Assembly (NCBI GenBank): GCA_905116865.2
Contig: CAJHNH020000224.1
Coordinates: 2,418,910 to 2,482,909, forward strand
Direction of reading: 5' to 3'
Length of the DNA: 64,000 nucleotides
Origin: Candidula unifasciata
Taxonomy: Eukaryota > Mollusca > Gastropoda > Stylommatophora > Geomitridae
Part shown: piece by piece, positions 48,398 through 59,395 of the stretch
Position numbering within the stretch: the stretch's first letter is position 1
Layout: each line of letters opens with the position of its first letter
Translations under genes and position numbers: made by a program
The notes under the pieces: model-generated
Told to the model about the DNA's origin: nothing
The model's input: the letters and a program-made list of their open reading frames with translations, nothing else
Databases searched by the model: none

Positions 48398-48543
48398 TTA
48401 AACTCTTTGAGTCCCAGGGAACGCATCTTACATTCATAGGTTCTTACCTAGAAGCCCAATGAACGCATGATGTGTTGATTTAAGTCTCTTTTTACTACCC
48501 ATTGGGCCTGTGATGCTAAGCTTCCTGGGACTCAAAGAGTTAA
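48398..48543. mobile_element. Small TTAA MITE, 138 bp
   Basis: Between TTAA 48398-48401 and TTAA 48540-48543. The inverted ends CTCTTTGAGTCCCAGG are perfect for 16 bases (one extra A at the left). Inserted in the same TTTAAGG of the satellite unit as the 728-bp element. Confidence 0.85.
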
Positions 48544-49059
48544 GGCTGTTGTTGGCGTCATTGTTCTGTTTTGTGTGGTCTTCATTTCTTTAAGGCTGTT
48601 CTTGATGTCATTGTTCTGTTATATTTAATCTACATTTCTTTAAGGCTGTTTTTGATTTCATCTTTCTATGTTTTGTGTGGTCTTAATTTTTCTAAGGCTG
48701 TTGTTGATGTTGTCATTCTGTTTTTTTTGTGTGGTCTTCATTTCTTCAAGGTTTTTGTTGATGTTGTAGTTCTATGTTTTATGTGGTGTTCATTTCTTTA
48801 AGGCTGTTGTTGATGTTGGCATTCTATGTTTTCTGTGGTCTTTATTTCTTTAAGTTCTTGATGTCATTGTTCTGTCTTGAGTTCTCTTTAGTTCTCAAAG
48901 GCTGTTCTTGATGTTGGCGTGCTGTGTTTTCTGTGGTCTTCATTTCTTTAAGGAAGTTCTTGATGTCATCGTTCTGTCTTGAGTTCTCTTTAGTTCTCAA
49001 AGGCTGTTCTTGATGTTGTTCTACATTTTTGGTGGTCTTGCCCTTGATTTGTATCCATT

Positions 49060-49150
49060 CTATTTCTTCAGTGTGACTCTCAGTGGCAGCTGGTACCAGA
49101 ACATTCTCATCAGATGACCAAACCACCCCATCAATTGCTCTCTGACGAAT
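49060..49150 (-). mobile_element. LINE tail fragment
   Basis: Minus-strand reading VVWSSDENVLVPAATESHTE, related to the fragment at 19255-19510 (VVWTPNKNALVLTATASHTK). Confidence 0.55.
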
Positions 49151-49203
49151 TGTTTGTTTTTAGTCCTAGCGGGTGAACTGATAGACATGTATAATGTGAT
49201 AAG

Positions 49204-49908
49204 TTAACCCTACCAGACCTGAGGCCCTGAACCTAACTCTCCCCTACACCTGAGCTCCTAGGCATTGACACAAAAAAACCAACACACTATAAAAAAATAG
49301 TTACATGCAAACAAGTGGTTAGAATAAGATGAAACTTGGAGACGTAGAAAATAGGTTAACCTTTCATCTAGCGCCAATATTCCACCTTTCTGTGCCAATC
49401 CACTCAGGAGGATCAGGATTGTTTCACAAAGTGAGAACCATATGTTACTGTTTGAGGGGCATGCCTTCTCTTACTATCGATTTATTTCTAGATTTAAAAT
49501 TTTCAAATTCTCATTATTCGAGCTGAATGTGTCACTTCAACTGTGAACGTATTCTTCATGAAATAATGACTCCGCAGAGTCTAAATAAACCAAAGTATCG
49601 ATCACCTGTTGGACTGTGAAAAGCCTAGACCTACTTTCTTTTCCTGTCGAAGTGCTTGGTTCATCAGCCGCTCGTTTTATTGTGAATTTTCATAATTTTT
49701 TCACTTAAAACAAGAAATTTTATCCAAACACATGCAGGTGGACATCTAGGAAGACTATCCACAAGATCTGTTTACGATTGGCTAGTTATTTTTAGATTGT
49801 GATGCATCTTTTTCACGCACTACATAAATAGCCAAAAATTAGGGCCAGCGGTATAGCGTCAGGTTAAGAAATTCCCGGAAAATTGGGCCAGCGGTCTGGT
49901 AGGGTTAA
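49204..49908. mobile_element. piggyBac-like non-autonomous element, 697 bp
   Basis: Element 49208-49904 between TTAA 49204-49207 and TTAA 49905-49908. Inverted ends CCCTACCAGACC are perfect over 12 bases. A sub-terminal GGCCAGCGGT occurs twice near the right end (49843 and 49886). No transposase frame. Confidence 0.85.
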
Positions 49909-50236
49909 TCAACTGATCATGCACGTCAGACAAGACCATAAGTGCTCAATCTCATCTTCACTATCTTCCTCAGTGTGTGGTGATGGATAACACATTCTGT
50001 GTCGGTTTGCTATTCTTCTTTGGCTGCTTTAACTGTCCATGTCTGGCTATACATCTTTTAACATGAAAGTCTTGTAGTCTGTCAAGGTTGCTCAATTCAC
50101 CATTGCCTCCTGAATCATCTACTTGTTCTGCCTTCTTGAGAACACTGGCCCTGACTATTGCTTTGCTTGTACCTTGCCAGCAAGCCAGTTTGCTTGTTCA
50201 TTCCCTCCAACAATGAAACTGATTCATGTCAGACGA
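49909..50236. other. Unassigned sequence
   Basis: No element or exon was recognised. Confidence 0.35.
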
Positions 50237-50510
50237 TCCCCTGTGGGTTCCGGGCTCTATTATAGGGAAAACAAGAATACACCCTCTGCCTACCCTAAAG
50301 CATGTCGTATGAGTCGACTAATAGGGAGCTTCCTTCAAAGTCAGTGCATCTGCCTGACAGGCAAGGAACCAGCAGTCTGCATACAAATTAGATCTCTCAA
50401 ATGGATGCAAAACTCAGGTTCTGGATCAGGACTGCAGTCCAAAAGTGGATGAACAACCAGAACTTTCAGCCAGAGTTTACAGCTGATGAACGCGGAGAAG
50501 AAGAAGTCAG
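50237..50510 (+). mobile_element. SINE family E, best 3' half
   Basis: CCCTGTGGGTTCCGGGCTC, AGCATGTCGTATGAGTCGAC, CTGCCTGACAGGCAAGGAAC, CAGGTTCTGGATCAGGAC, TGGATGAACAACCAGAAC, and GCCAGAGTTTACAGCTGATG, ending CGGAGAAGAAGAAG. Confidence 0.85.
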
Positions 50511-51300
50511 ACAATATTTTGTCAGAAACTCCAACCATTATCTTTGAACCTATCCTCTCTCTATCTTTTAAAGCAAGTCAACAAATCAGAAAGCACTCAT
50601 GGAGGAAAAACATGACAAGAGTTCTTTAAAAAAAAAAAAAACGTGGTCAAAAATAACTGAAAGTTGATGCATCTCACTGGAAGAGGTGGCAAGACTTTCA
50701 TGGGACTCGGATGCATTCACATCGTCTATGACAGAGGGAATCATAGACAATGTCACCTGTTGATGATGGTGAGCAATATAATAAAACAAACTCATTTTGA
50801 TTAATATATTTTTCTTATTTTTAAATTATATTTTCCCAATGAATCACTTCCCACAATGGTACACCTGATGACAATCAGTTACATGTGTGAGTGCACGTGT
50901 GTGTGTGTGTGTGTGGGCAGGGGGTTTGACATTAAACAGGCAATGTCACTTGATGATGTTGACAAACAGTATAACAAAACAAAATCAGTTTTTGTCAATA
51001 AATTTTCCTTTTATTTTACAATTATTTCTCCCCCTTGAATCCATGAAATACTTCCCTCATTTGTACAGATGACTGTCGGACAGTTACAAACATGTATGAA
51101 GGTTGTTCACAAAGTAACGCCCCTTAATTTTTTCCTTAAATTATTTGTGAGACATTTATGAAACTGACTCACAATACAACTAATTATTCCCTTTTTCCAT
51201 CCAGAGTCCCTATATTATCTTCATCCATTACTAGTCTTATGCTAGCTCGAAACAAGGGTATGCACACCTTGCCTTTATGGCATAAATAAAATTTCCTCAA
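50511..51300. other. Unassigned sequence
   Basis: Has an A14 run (50627) and a (GT)n tract (50895-50914). GATGATGTTGACAAACAGTAT at 50952 echoes GATGATGGTGAGCAATATAA at 50761, so part of this is a diverged ~190-bp duplication. Confidence 0.4.
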
Positions 51301-51425
51301 CTTACTGAAGCCTTAAGTCTCTGAATCCAGTGACCATCTAGGGCTCCAATTGCTGCACAACTTCCATACACCTGAACCCAGTAACCATTTAGGGCTTCTA
51401 TTGACTGCACAACTTCCATACACAG
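51301..51425. repeat. ~55-bp tandem duplication
   Basis: CTGAATCCAGTGACCATCTA..GCACAACTTCCATACAC (51316) repeats as CTGAACCCAGTAACCATTTA..GCACAACTTCCATACAC (51371). Confidence 0.8.
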
Positions 51426-51560
51426 CATTCATTTATTTTCATGCAATTATATGTCACATAGGGCTCACAGTCTGGGCACAGTCTATCCAGTGAAATCTCT
51501 TTGATATCATGGATGGAATCCAGTTCACCACCTTTGACCTCTCACATCCACATTAATTTT
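51426..51560 (-). mobile_element. LINE family L7, 3' stub
   Basis: Minus strand: VKGGELDSIHDIKEISLDRL, CPDCEPYVTYNCMKIN, the tail also seen at 56520 (MREAKGARLDFISESE). Confidence 0.6.
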
Positions 51561-51936
51561 AGGGTTTTACAGCACACAACCGTTTATAAATATTCAAATT
51601 TTTTTTTTCTAAAACCAATAATTTTACTGAAATTTGCTGTTTGTAACACAAAATCCATGGTGGGAGTGGTTTGCAATGTTCCTGGATACAATATCGACAT
51701 TTCAGATTTTAGGTGTGCACAATTTCAGGTTTCTTCAGCTAAGGAAAAAATGATGGAATTGTTTGTGAACACCCTTCTAAGCAGTGACACCTGAAGATGA
51801 CAGAAAATATAACAATATAAGTTTGATAAATATATCTGTTATTTCAAAATTAATTAACCCCCATGCATCCGTGAAATGCTTCCCATATTTAAACAGCAAG
51901 AATTCAGTTACAAATAACGAGAGCTAATTTTTTTTT

Positions 51937-51962
51937 ATCCCCCCCCCCCCCCCCCCCCCCCC
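51937..51962. repeat. C-run, ~23 bases
   Basis: Uninterrupted C after TTTTTTTATC. Flanks carry no recognised element. Confidence 0.9.
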
Positions 51963-52149
51963 ATTTTCCCCTCCAGTTTGCACATATAACTATAATTCTG
52001 ACATATTCAGTCAAGGTTGTGGGTCAAATGATGGGTCTTGTCATGGGTAAATAAACACTTGTCTGCACGTGACAGTTGAGCAAACTGCAAATACTTGTAT
52101 TTATTGATTTGAAAAAGTGTGTGAAAAAAAACTAGAGCATTGCTAGATT

Positions 52150-52545
52150 TCAAGGAAACCATTTGAGAACTGCTGATTTCACTAATGTGGATGAAAAAAC
52201 TGTCTCCCTTCAACCAGCAAACTGCAAGGTTTGACTGCATCCATTTGAGAACTGCTGATTTCACTTACATGGATGAAAAAACTGACTTCCTTTAACCAGC
52301 AGACTGTGAAGTTTGACTGCACCCATTTGAGAACTGATAATCTCACTAACATAGATAAAAAAAACTGGCTTCCTTCAACGAGCAAACTGCAAGGTTTGAC
52401 TGAACCCATTTGAGAACTGCTGATTTCACTAACATGAATGAAAAACTATCTTCCTTTAACCAGCAAAATGCAAGGTTAGACTGAACCCAGTTAAAAACTG
52501 ATTTCAATAACGGGTGAAACTGTCTTTCTCTAATCAGAAAATTAC
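52150..52545. repeat. Minisatellite, ~74-bp unit, 5 copies
   Basis: Units contain CCATTTGAGAACTGCTGATT, TCACTAACATGGATGAAAAA and CCAGCAAACTGCAAGGTTTG. The last copy is shortened. Open minus-strand frames (SAVLKWVQSNLAVC) are repeat artefacts. Confidence 0.9.
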
Positions 52546-52854
52546 TAGGTCTCAATCCAGTTTAGGACAACTAGTGTTTTAATTAATTAACATGGGGGTG
52601 AAAAAAAACAGCCTTTCCCAAGGGTAAAAGACACTTGTGCCCAGCAGACAGCTACCACCAGACTTGAAGACTGCTAGGGACACAAGAAATCTGGCGAACC
52701 TGTGTGCAGCTGCAGTGGTCAGTTGTTATATCTGAGCGAATTCTGAGTATGAGCCTCGAGCATCTAGAGACTTATCTGGCAGGCAGTGATATTAGTCAAT
52801 TCTGATAATTTCTAGAAGGTTTTGGTTTTATTGTCATAAAACAACTGTCTTCTT

Positions 52855-53050
52855 CTTCACTTCCTTTTTTAAATCGCTTCAGGTTCGAGGGAGATATAAG
52901 GCACTGATTCCTGCCCTTCTGGTTGCCTTGACCATAGGCATATTGTACTATAGTAGAGTTTCTGTATGTTATTTTTCCATATGGTTCTTGGTGTGCCTAA
53001 AGCTCTATGTTTCTCTTTTGGCATCTACTTTGTATGGTATAGCACAAAGC
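52855..53050 (-). mobile_element. LINE family L3, 3' stub
   Basis: CTTCACTTCCTTTTTTAAATCG, TTCGAGGGAGATATAAGGC, TTGACCATAGGCATATTG and TAGAGTTTCTGTATG: the complement of the L3 end, diverged. Confidence 0.7.
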
Positions 53051-53105
53051 GCCATAAGGAAAGGGAGGGGGGGGGGAAGGAAGAACCCATTTTTTTTGGC
53101 TGTCA

Positions 53106-53359
53106 TTGTATGTAGTTTGTCGGCATCTGTGGCTTATACATTGCGAATGGGCTTCACAATACTGGGTTTGATCCCAGCTGCGGGCCTTGTGTTGGTTTTG
53201 ACAGTGGTATCGAGAAGCTGACCGTCCAGATGGCAATGGAAAACTACTGGACATAAATTTGCCTAGAAAAACCACAATAGCCAAAAATGTTGAGGTTGGT
53301 TCTGCAATGTCTTGTAAAGGATATGCAACTAACTTTTGTTTGTTTTTTGTATGTAGTTT
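53106..53359 (+). mobile_element. SINE family B with perfect 13-bp TSD
   Basis: Element 53119-53346; TSD TTGTATGTAGTTT at 53106-53118 and 53347-53359. Box A TCTGTGGCTTATACATTG, box B GGGTTTGATCCCAGCTGC, tail GGTTCTGCAATGTCTTGTAA..ATGCAACTAAC. Confidence 0.92.
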
Positions 53360-53511
53360 TCAGTCAAAGTTCCATGCCAACCCTTTCTCTTATGACTCCA
53401 TTCTTAGTTTTTATCTCTTCTGGTGACTCCCTGCAGCCTTTCTGAATCTCATTTCCATAACCATTATGTAAAGTAAGTTAAAAAAAAAAATAAAAGGAAA
53501 AGGAAAAGGAC

Positions 53512-53760
53512 CCTTTCTAACGCCTTCAGGCATATGGGGCTAAACCTATATTTTATAGACCAATCAGCACTTGGTGGGTGATTTGATCAGCATCCTGCCA
53601 GCCATCTTTACTTACCAGGACTGTACCTGATACCCACTCAGTGCCGGGTGGACCTGATACCCACTCAAGTGCCGGGTGGACCCAAAAGTCATAATCCATT
53701 TTTGTTTAAAAAAAAAAAAAAAAAAAGTACGGCTTCGTCAGGACCCAAATCCATGACAAC
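53512..53760 (-). mobile_element. SINE family C with internal duplication
   Basis: GGGGCTAAACCTATATTTTA, GCACTTGGTGGGTGATTTG and CATCTTTACTTACCAGG. TGATACCCACTCA.GTGCCGGGTGGACC is duplicated in tandem (53629 and 53657). A18 follows. Confidence 0.82.
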
Positions 53761-53794
53761 CATTATGTACAATCACTTAATAATTCTGAATTAC

Positions 53795-53978
53795 CCGGTT
53801 CAATTCCAGCTGCAGGTAATTTGGCTGCAGATAACTTTTTGTATGTTGATTTCAACAATGGTATGGAGCTGAATACTCTGTCCTTTTACAAGGCAATGAC
53901 GGACTAGTGAACATAAAATTGCTTAGTGAAACCACAAGTGTGTGTATGTATGTATGTATGTGTATATATATATATATA

Positions 53979-54027
<49 letters not shown>
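53795..54027 (+). mobile_element. SINE family B, running into (TA)n
   Basis: GGTTCAATTCCAGCTGCAGG to GCTTAGTGAAACCACAA, then TGTATG repeats and (TA)n at 53956-54027. The B tail is lost. Confidence 0.75.
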
Positions 54028-54034
<7 letters not shown>

Positions 54035-54445
54035 ATCATCATCAGGTGCTTTGCCGACTGGCGTGGGCGATCATGCCTCTCCATAATCTGCGATCTCCTG
54101 CAGCACGTATCAGTTTGTGTGCCAACACACCTCCATGCCATGCAACAAGACTGTCAAGCATCTTCTCTCATTGTCTTCCTCTATCTCTCCTTCCACATAT
54201 CTTTCCAGTGGTCACAACATGTTCTATTTTCCTTCTTCTCATAACATGGCCGAAAAATGATGAACTGTCTCCCTCTGATGTCTGTGATAAGTTGTCTTTG
54301 GGCTCCCGCCTCTTTCAAAACCTCTTGGTTGCTCTTTTTGGCTGTCCAAGGTATTCTAAGCATTCTTCTGTAAAACCGCATCTCTGAGGCCTCCAGAAAT
54401 TGTTTGGCCTGCCTACCGATTGTCCAGGATTCACAGCCATATGTT
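54028..54445 (-). mobile_element. LINE family L1, C-terminal stub
   Basis: Starts ATCATCATCAGGTGCTTTGC (tail complement). Minus strand includes [20 protein letters not shown] and [11 protein letters not shown]. Nearly the same extent as the 24518-24887 copy. Both ends abut (TA)n tracts. Confidence 0.85.
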
Positions 54446-54448
54446 AAA

Positions 54449-54732
<284 letters not shown>

Positions 54733-54764
54733 AAAGGTTAAATCGAAAGAATTGCCTTTACTGC

Positions 54765-55050
54765 ACTGGTTATTTTAAAATCCCATATGGCTCAATCTCT
54801 CTACGCAGAACGGCAAGCTGCCTGCCGAGAGCATCACATAGAGCACTAACTGTAGCTCTAGCAATGATTCCCAGGGATTTCCTTAAAAACTGCACTTGTG
54901 AACAGACCAATGCATCTGTGACACAAACCTACAACCCTCAGAGCGCGAGGCTATTGACTTGACCACTTTGCTGCGGAGATCCCCAATTAGATATAAAATG
55001 CTGGCTCTGCAATGTCTGGTAAAGCATATGCAACTAAATTTATAATAACA
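54765..55050 (+). mobile_element. Unnamed repeat (matches 59990-60130) with SINE B tail
   Basis: ATCCCATATGGCTCAATCTC, AGAACGGCAAGCTGCCTG and GAGCATCACATAGAGCAC correspond to ATCCCATATGACTGGATCTC and its continuation at 60012. A SINE B tail (CTGCAATGTCTGGTAAAGCA) ends it. Confidence 0.6.
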
Positions 55051-55865
55051 TGGCTGTTTTCAGCTTATTTCTAAACATGGAGACCTGATCAAAACAAACA
55101 AGTTTCATGAAGTTAAATAAGAAGTATAGAAATAATGACACATTTATTAACAAGAAGAGGTGGTAAGCAGACATGCTTCTTTGCAAAATATAATAGGCCA
55201 TCAAATTAAAAACCCAGTGAAGAAGAACTACAATAAAAACAAATTATATGATATTATGCAGTCTTAATACAAGAACAGTTTAAATAATTTAAATACACAA
55301 TTTTTCAAAAATTCAAATACTGGACTTGACTGTAAACATAACCACGTGACTGCTATGACATATTAAGTCTTCACCATTCAAAATGAAACAAAGACCTCGA
55401 CTTTGCGTTTACAGTGCAACAATTTGGTAGTTTAACAGTTTGAGACAAACAGTAAATTCACAGTTAAGTAGTTACAGTTAAGCAATCTAAGTTCACTTTG
55501 TCAAAGACAAGCAAACTATACTTACAGCTGTTCTGGCCTCAAGCTGCTGAAAGGAACATAATTCTGACCAAACATGACCCTGGAAACACATGTTAAGACC
55601 ACAAAACAACTGCCTAGCCATTTTTCTAACAACTTTCAGACACAAGATTATGCTCTAGTTTACATCACATTTCATACATGGAAAAATGGTGCAGTCAACA
55701 GGTTAAACATATTATGACTAGCTGATTGTAAGCCATTTGGAGTGAATATTCCCCCCACTATCACAAAAATGACAAGATGGATACTAAAATTTCATTAGAA
55801 TAGTACAGACAAATTGTATTAGGATTAAAAGTTGTCAAGACAAGATAATTTAACATGATAAAAAG
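55051..55865 (-). other. Possible 3'UTR of a minus-strand gene
   Basis: Repeat-free AT-rich sequence. AATAAA on the minus strand at 55148-55143 lies about 720 bases past the stop at 55866, which would make this the 3'UTR of the putative terminal exon. Confidence 0.4.
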
Positions 55866-56055
55866 TTATTCGACAACATAATACTGTCTAAAGTTTTCAG
55901 TGTATGTAGGCAACCAACTGTCAGTCCCTAGGGACCATGAAGTCGTGCCATTGGTTTTAGGAACAGCATAAAGTCCACTACAGGAGTGGAAGTCTGTGCC
56001 ACACAATCCACATAAAAACAACGATACTCTATTATACTGAGGCTGGTTTTCTGAA
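55866..56055 (-). CDS. Putative terminal exon, unknown protein
   Basis: Minus strand, after an AAAGCACAG acceptor-like site near 56056, reads ICGENSENQPQYNRVSLFLC, GLCGTDFHSCSGLYAVPKTN and SWLPTYTENFRQYYVVE, then TAA. Cys-rich, Tyr-rich composition and a downstream poly(A) signal favour coding. A second frame (CKAQLSVERIQKTSLSIIEY) is also open. No upstream exon was found, and no family is recognised. Confidence 0.35.
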
Positions 56056-56267
56056 TTCTCTCCACAGATAGCTGTGCTTTGCATCTTGCAAACTGTGACA
56101 GTTTGCCTTCATAGGAGTCAGTCTGCAGCTGATCTATTCAAAGTGACAGTTTCATTTCAGGTTGCAGCTGCATATGTCGTGAAAGCATAGCCTTGGCTTT
56201 CCTGCAGACATTTTCCCTGTTTGTGTGTAGGACTTCATAAAAAACAAAAAGTTATGACATAAGGAGA

Positions 56268-56495
56268 CCAGCCATGTGCACCTGTGGAAAGGTGCCCCAG
56301 GCAGCAGAGCATGTACTCCAAGACTGCACCGAATTTGACACATTAAGGCAAACTTGTTGGCTAAAAAGAACAACAGTGGAACGTAAACTCTATGGACCAC
56401 TGAATGAACTACCAACGACAGTGAAATTTATACGTGGGACAAAATTGCTGATTTAGACAACTTATTTCAGGCAAAGGAAAGAAGAAGAAGGAGAC
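56268..56495 (+). mobile_element. LINE family L4, C-terminal fragment
   Basis: Plus frame: MCTCGKVPQAAEHVLQDCTE, FDTLRQTCWLKRT, KLYGPLNELPTTVKFIRGTK, LLI, stop, then CAACTTATTTCAGGCAAAGG and GAAGAAGAAGG. The CxC...H...C pattern is the zinc-knuckle-like end of these LINE proteins. Confidence 0.85.
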
Positions 56496-56519
56496 CAGCT
56501 CTTTAGTAACTACAGAGAT

Positions 56520-57040
56520 CAGAATTACCCTGCTGTGCCATACATTTGTCATATATGGCTCACAATGCATTCCTCCATTCTGTTCAGTCTTATTCTGATT
56601 CACTGATAAAATCCAGACGAGCACCTTTTGCCTCTCTCATCAATCATAAACCACTTCTGCCGTTAAGCATCGCGAGGACTGCAATTGAGTGCACGCTGGC
56701 TACTGTCAAGCCGTGAAGGTGTAACATGTCTTTAATGCTGTCGATCCATATTTTGTGGCTGTCCTCTCAATCTTGTTGCCGGTCTTTTGAGATGTAGTTT
56801 AGCTGTCTACAATCTGTTTCTCTGCACCTATAGTTATATTTAGATGTCTCAATAATGGTGACAACTGATCTTTATGCTGCGTTCACTGCATGCTGAGCTT
56901 AACTGGTTAATGTGATCTTGCAATCTATCTTCTTCGCTATAGAACAAGCACTGGTCATCAGCAAATAGTAGTTTGTTTTATGTGGGTCAGTCGATTACTT
57001 TATCTGATCTGTGTACTTCCTCGTGATTATAATGCCCAAT
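56520..57040 (-). pseudogene. LINE family L7 RT fragment and tail
   Basis: Minus strand: an ADDQCLFYSEEDRLQDHINQ-type segment (about 56960; the RT catalytic motif), CSxCS and LHLKRPATRL, then HKIWIDSIKDMLHLHGL and MREAKGARLDFISESE. Stops and frame changes throughout. Confidence 0.7.
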
Positions 57041-57083
57041 ATTGTTTGTATCAGAATGTGTAACCACTGTATGTAGCCACAGA

Positions 57084-57359
57084 AATAATTAAGGGCTTTA
57101 TTAATGTCATACCCTAGATGACGTCACAGATTAGTCCAACATTTAAGAGGGTGGTAGGTAAGACTGGGTTTCCCAGCCTTTCTGATGCTTTTAATGACCC
57201 CAAAACATCTAGAACTGCCCTAACCCACCTACCTCCCACGAGAGAGTGCAGCCTAGGTCCCACGACTGCATGCAGCCTATCTACCACCCCCTGAAATATT
57301 AGACTGTCCTGTAGAATTTCCCTTTCTGGGGTAGGATATTAATAAAGCACCAATAATTT
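57084..57359. mobile_element. MITE with TIRs, copy 2
   Basis: Element 57092-57351. Ends GGGCTTTATTAATGTC and (inward) GGTGCTTTATTAATATCC. Flanking 8-mers AATAATTA and AATAATTT agree at 7 of 8. The interior TAGGTCCCACGACTGCATGC is the complement of copy 1 at 23262. Confidence 0.82.
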
Positions 57360-58104
57360 CTCTATAGACCACTTTATTGTGTCCCCAAAACTGTATGTAA
57401 GAGAATAGAATTCTAAAATGAAGCAACGGTTTCTCTTTATTTCTGTGTCAGTTATGTTTTTTATTGTTATATTTCTGCATACACTGCAGTTAGTTTTGGC
57501 AAAACATATATCTTTCAGACAATCTTTTGTATAAACAATACTGTAAATGACTTACAAACAACATCATAACTGCCCACAAAGATATTGCATGCATGATAAT
57601 TTTCAAGAGTAAAAAGTTTCCTTGCAAATGCATTTCTGATCGATTCTATTGGTTAACCACCCTGAGATTAAAACAAGTTACCATTTGGTTGGCAAACTAA
57701 CAAGGTAAGTCCCAAACATACTGTCAAAACTCTAAAGAAGTTAAAATCAGAGCACTTATAACAGCTACACCAGCCCGCTGTGACCTGCAACACTGCATGG
57801 TGAGGACCACAGATGCGTCTGCAGAAGATGGACTTTATATATATATCCCTAATAAAAAAAATAAAAAAAAGAAGAATGTTGCCCCCATCTAAAACGAAGT
57901 GGAAATAACTCTTACTGAAATGCAGTTTAATTTGACATGTGTTTCAGAAGAAAAGGAATATTATGAAATACACACAATATATTCAAATACACAAAGGATA
58001 TTTAAAAGTTTCTGACTTGTGAGTGGTTATCATCTGTGGCAGAATGTAATACTGCATACAAGGCATCACGAAATTAGGTTTATGTACATAAGCCATTTTC
58101 TCAA
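57360..58104. other. Unassigned sequence
   Basis: AT-rich, no repeat match or exon was seen. Confidence 0.35.
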
Positions 58105-58215
58105 CTTGTATATGATGTGTCAGCACACAAACTGATACATGCTGCAGGAAATCGCAGATTGTAGAGAGGCATGATCGCCCATGTCAAGGCACCTGATGAT
58201 GATGATATGATATGA
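58105..58215 (+). mobile_element. LINE family L1, 3' stub
   Basis: GTGTCAGCACACAAACTGAT, GAAATCGCAGATTGTAGAG, GGCATGATCGCCCATGTC, GGCACCTGATGATGATG. Only the last ~35 codons. Confidence 0.8.
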
Positions 58216-59014
58216 AATGCACTAAAATAAATGAAAGCAACCTTCCACACCCTATCTTGTTTTACCCGACAAAAGTGGGAACAAGGAGATTAAATCCGTC
58301 TTTTGTAAGAAATCAGGGAACACACAAATATTGCAGCAACCATCAATTCCAAAAAATTAACTATTGGGGATAGTAAAGAAATAATTACCATTTTCACATA
58401 TGACAAAAGAAAATAATTCTCAAATGATTATGCATTTATCATTATTATGCTAACGTCAACCAATATCCAACTGTATAGAACCCAGGCAGAACAATTACCA
58501 AAATAGAACAACACATCTGACTTGATTAATAGTGATCACGTAACATTATACAAATGTGGTGAACCAATTAAATCTGTTTGTTTTTATCTCGTTTTGAAAA
58601 ATGTGATCACATTGTGTAGATAAATAACATTCTAAAAACATCATTAACCAGTTAAATTATAGAAACGTAAACTGGTTAGTTTATACACTGTTACTCAGTA
58701 AATTTATATAAACACTGTTAACCAATAAATCTCTTAATTTTATCTCATTTTTTAAACTTTTAATTAAATGTGTTCACATAACGTAGAATAGTAGATACAT
58801 GAAATTATACAAATACTGTAAACCGATTCAAGGTGTTATTCTGTCTTGTTTGTGATCACCCATTGTAGAAAAAAAATACTACACAAATGTTAACTGGTTG
58901 GTTGAATATGTTGATTTTATCTCGTTTTAAAATGTGAGTTAGATAAATTTGCCAACAAATAAACTACAGACAATTTACAAGAATCAAAATTATTAAATCT
59001 GTCGCTACTGTCTC
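58216..59014. other. Unassigned sequence with internal echoes
   Basis: Phrases such as TTAACTGGTT, AAATCTG/AAATCTC, TTTATCTCGTTTT and AATGTG.TCAC recur at about 58560, 58670, 58735 and 58900, spaced about 80-170 bases. This looks like a decayed tandem array. Confidence 0.4.
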
Positions 59015-59130
59015 TGAGTGAATTACGTAAGACTGTAAAGTTCATACTAGAGACAACAATGCAGATATAGATAATCTATTTCAAGCGAACAGAAGAAGAA
59101 GAAAAAGAAGCAGAAGAAGAAAGAAGAAGC
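59015..59130 (+). mobile_element. LINE family L4, 3' stub
   Basis: GTAAAGTTCATACTAGAGAC, GATATAGATAATCTATTTCA, AGCGAACAGAAGAAGAAG with an extended AAG tail. Confidence 0.75.
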
Positions 59131-59209
59131 TACTGTTTCATTATAAATTATATTTGCTGGCGTTACAAGCTACAGATAAACTACATTGAATAAACAGTGT
59201 CTGTGACAA

Positions 59210-59395
59210 CAATCTCTTCTCTACCATTCTGAGCCTGTGAGATTCGTTGCTGCAGCTATCACCAGCCTCCAATCATCTCTGTGACTGGCCATCTCTTTCC
59301 AGCTGATGACTCCAAGTGGCTGGAGGTCTGCATGTATATTATCTCTCCACAATTGTCTTTGTCTACCTTATGGTCTACTCCGATTCAACTCTTTT
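59210..59395 (-). mobile_element. LINE family L2, reverse stub
   Basis: Minus strand: WRDNIHADLQPLGVISWKEM, ASHRDDWRLVIAAA, TNLTGSEW. Same tail as 45246 in the opposite direction. Confidence 0.8.

Larger units (their letters stand above)
47391..49030. repeat. ~52-bp satellite array split by two insertions
   Basis: Unit: TTTCTTTAAGGCTGTTGTTG, ATGTCATTGTTCTATGTTTT, GTGTGGTCTTCA. Present at 47391-47465, 48194-48401 and 48540-49030, in the same register. The last two units carry an extra CTTGAGTTCTCTTTAGTTCTC block. A Lys/Glu-rich frame on the minus strand (48842-49126) is the repeat, not a gene. Confidence 0.9.

Noticed and set aside
48842..49126. Lys/Glu-rich repeat ORF on the minus strand
   Set aside because: It is two units of the satellite; the repeat has no coding support.
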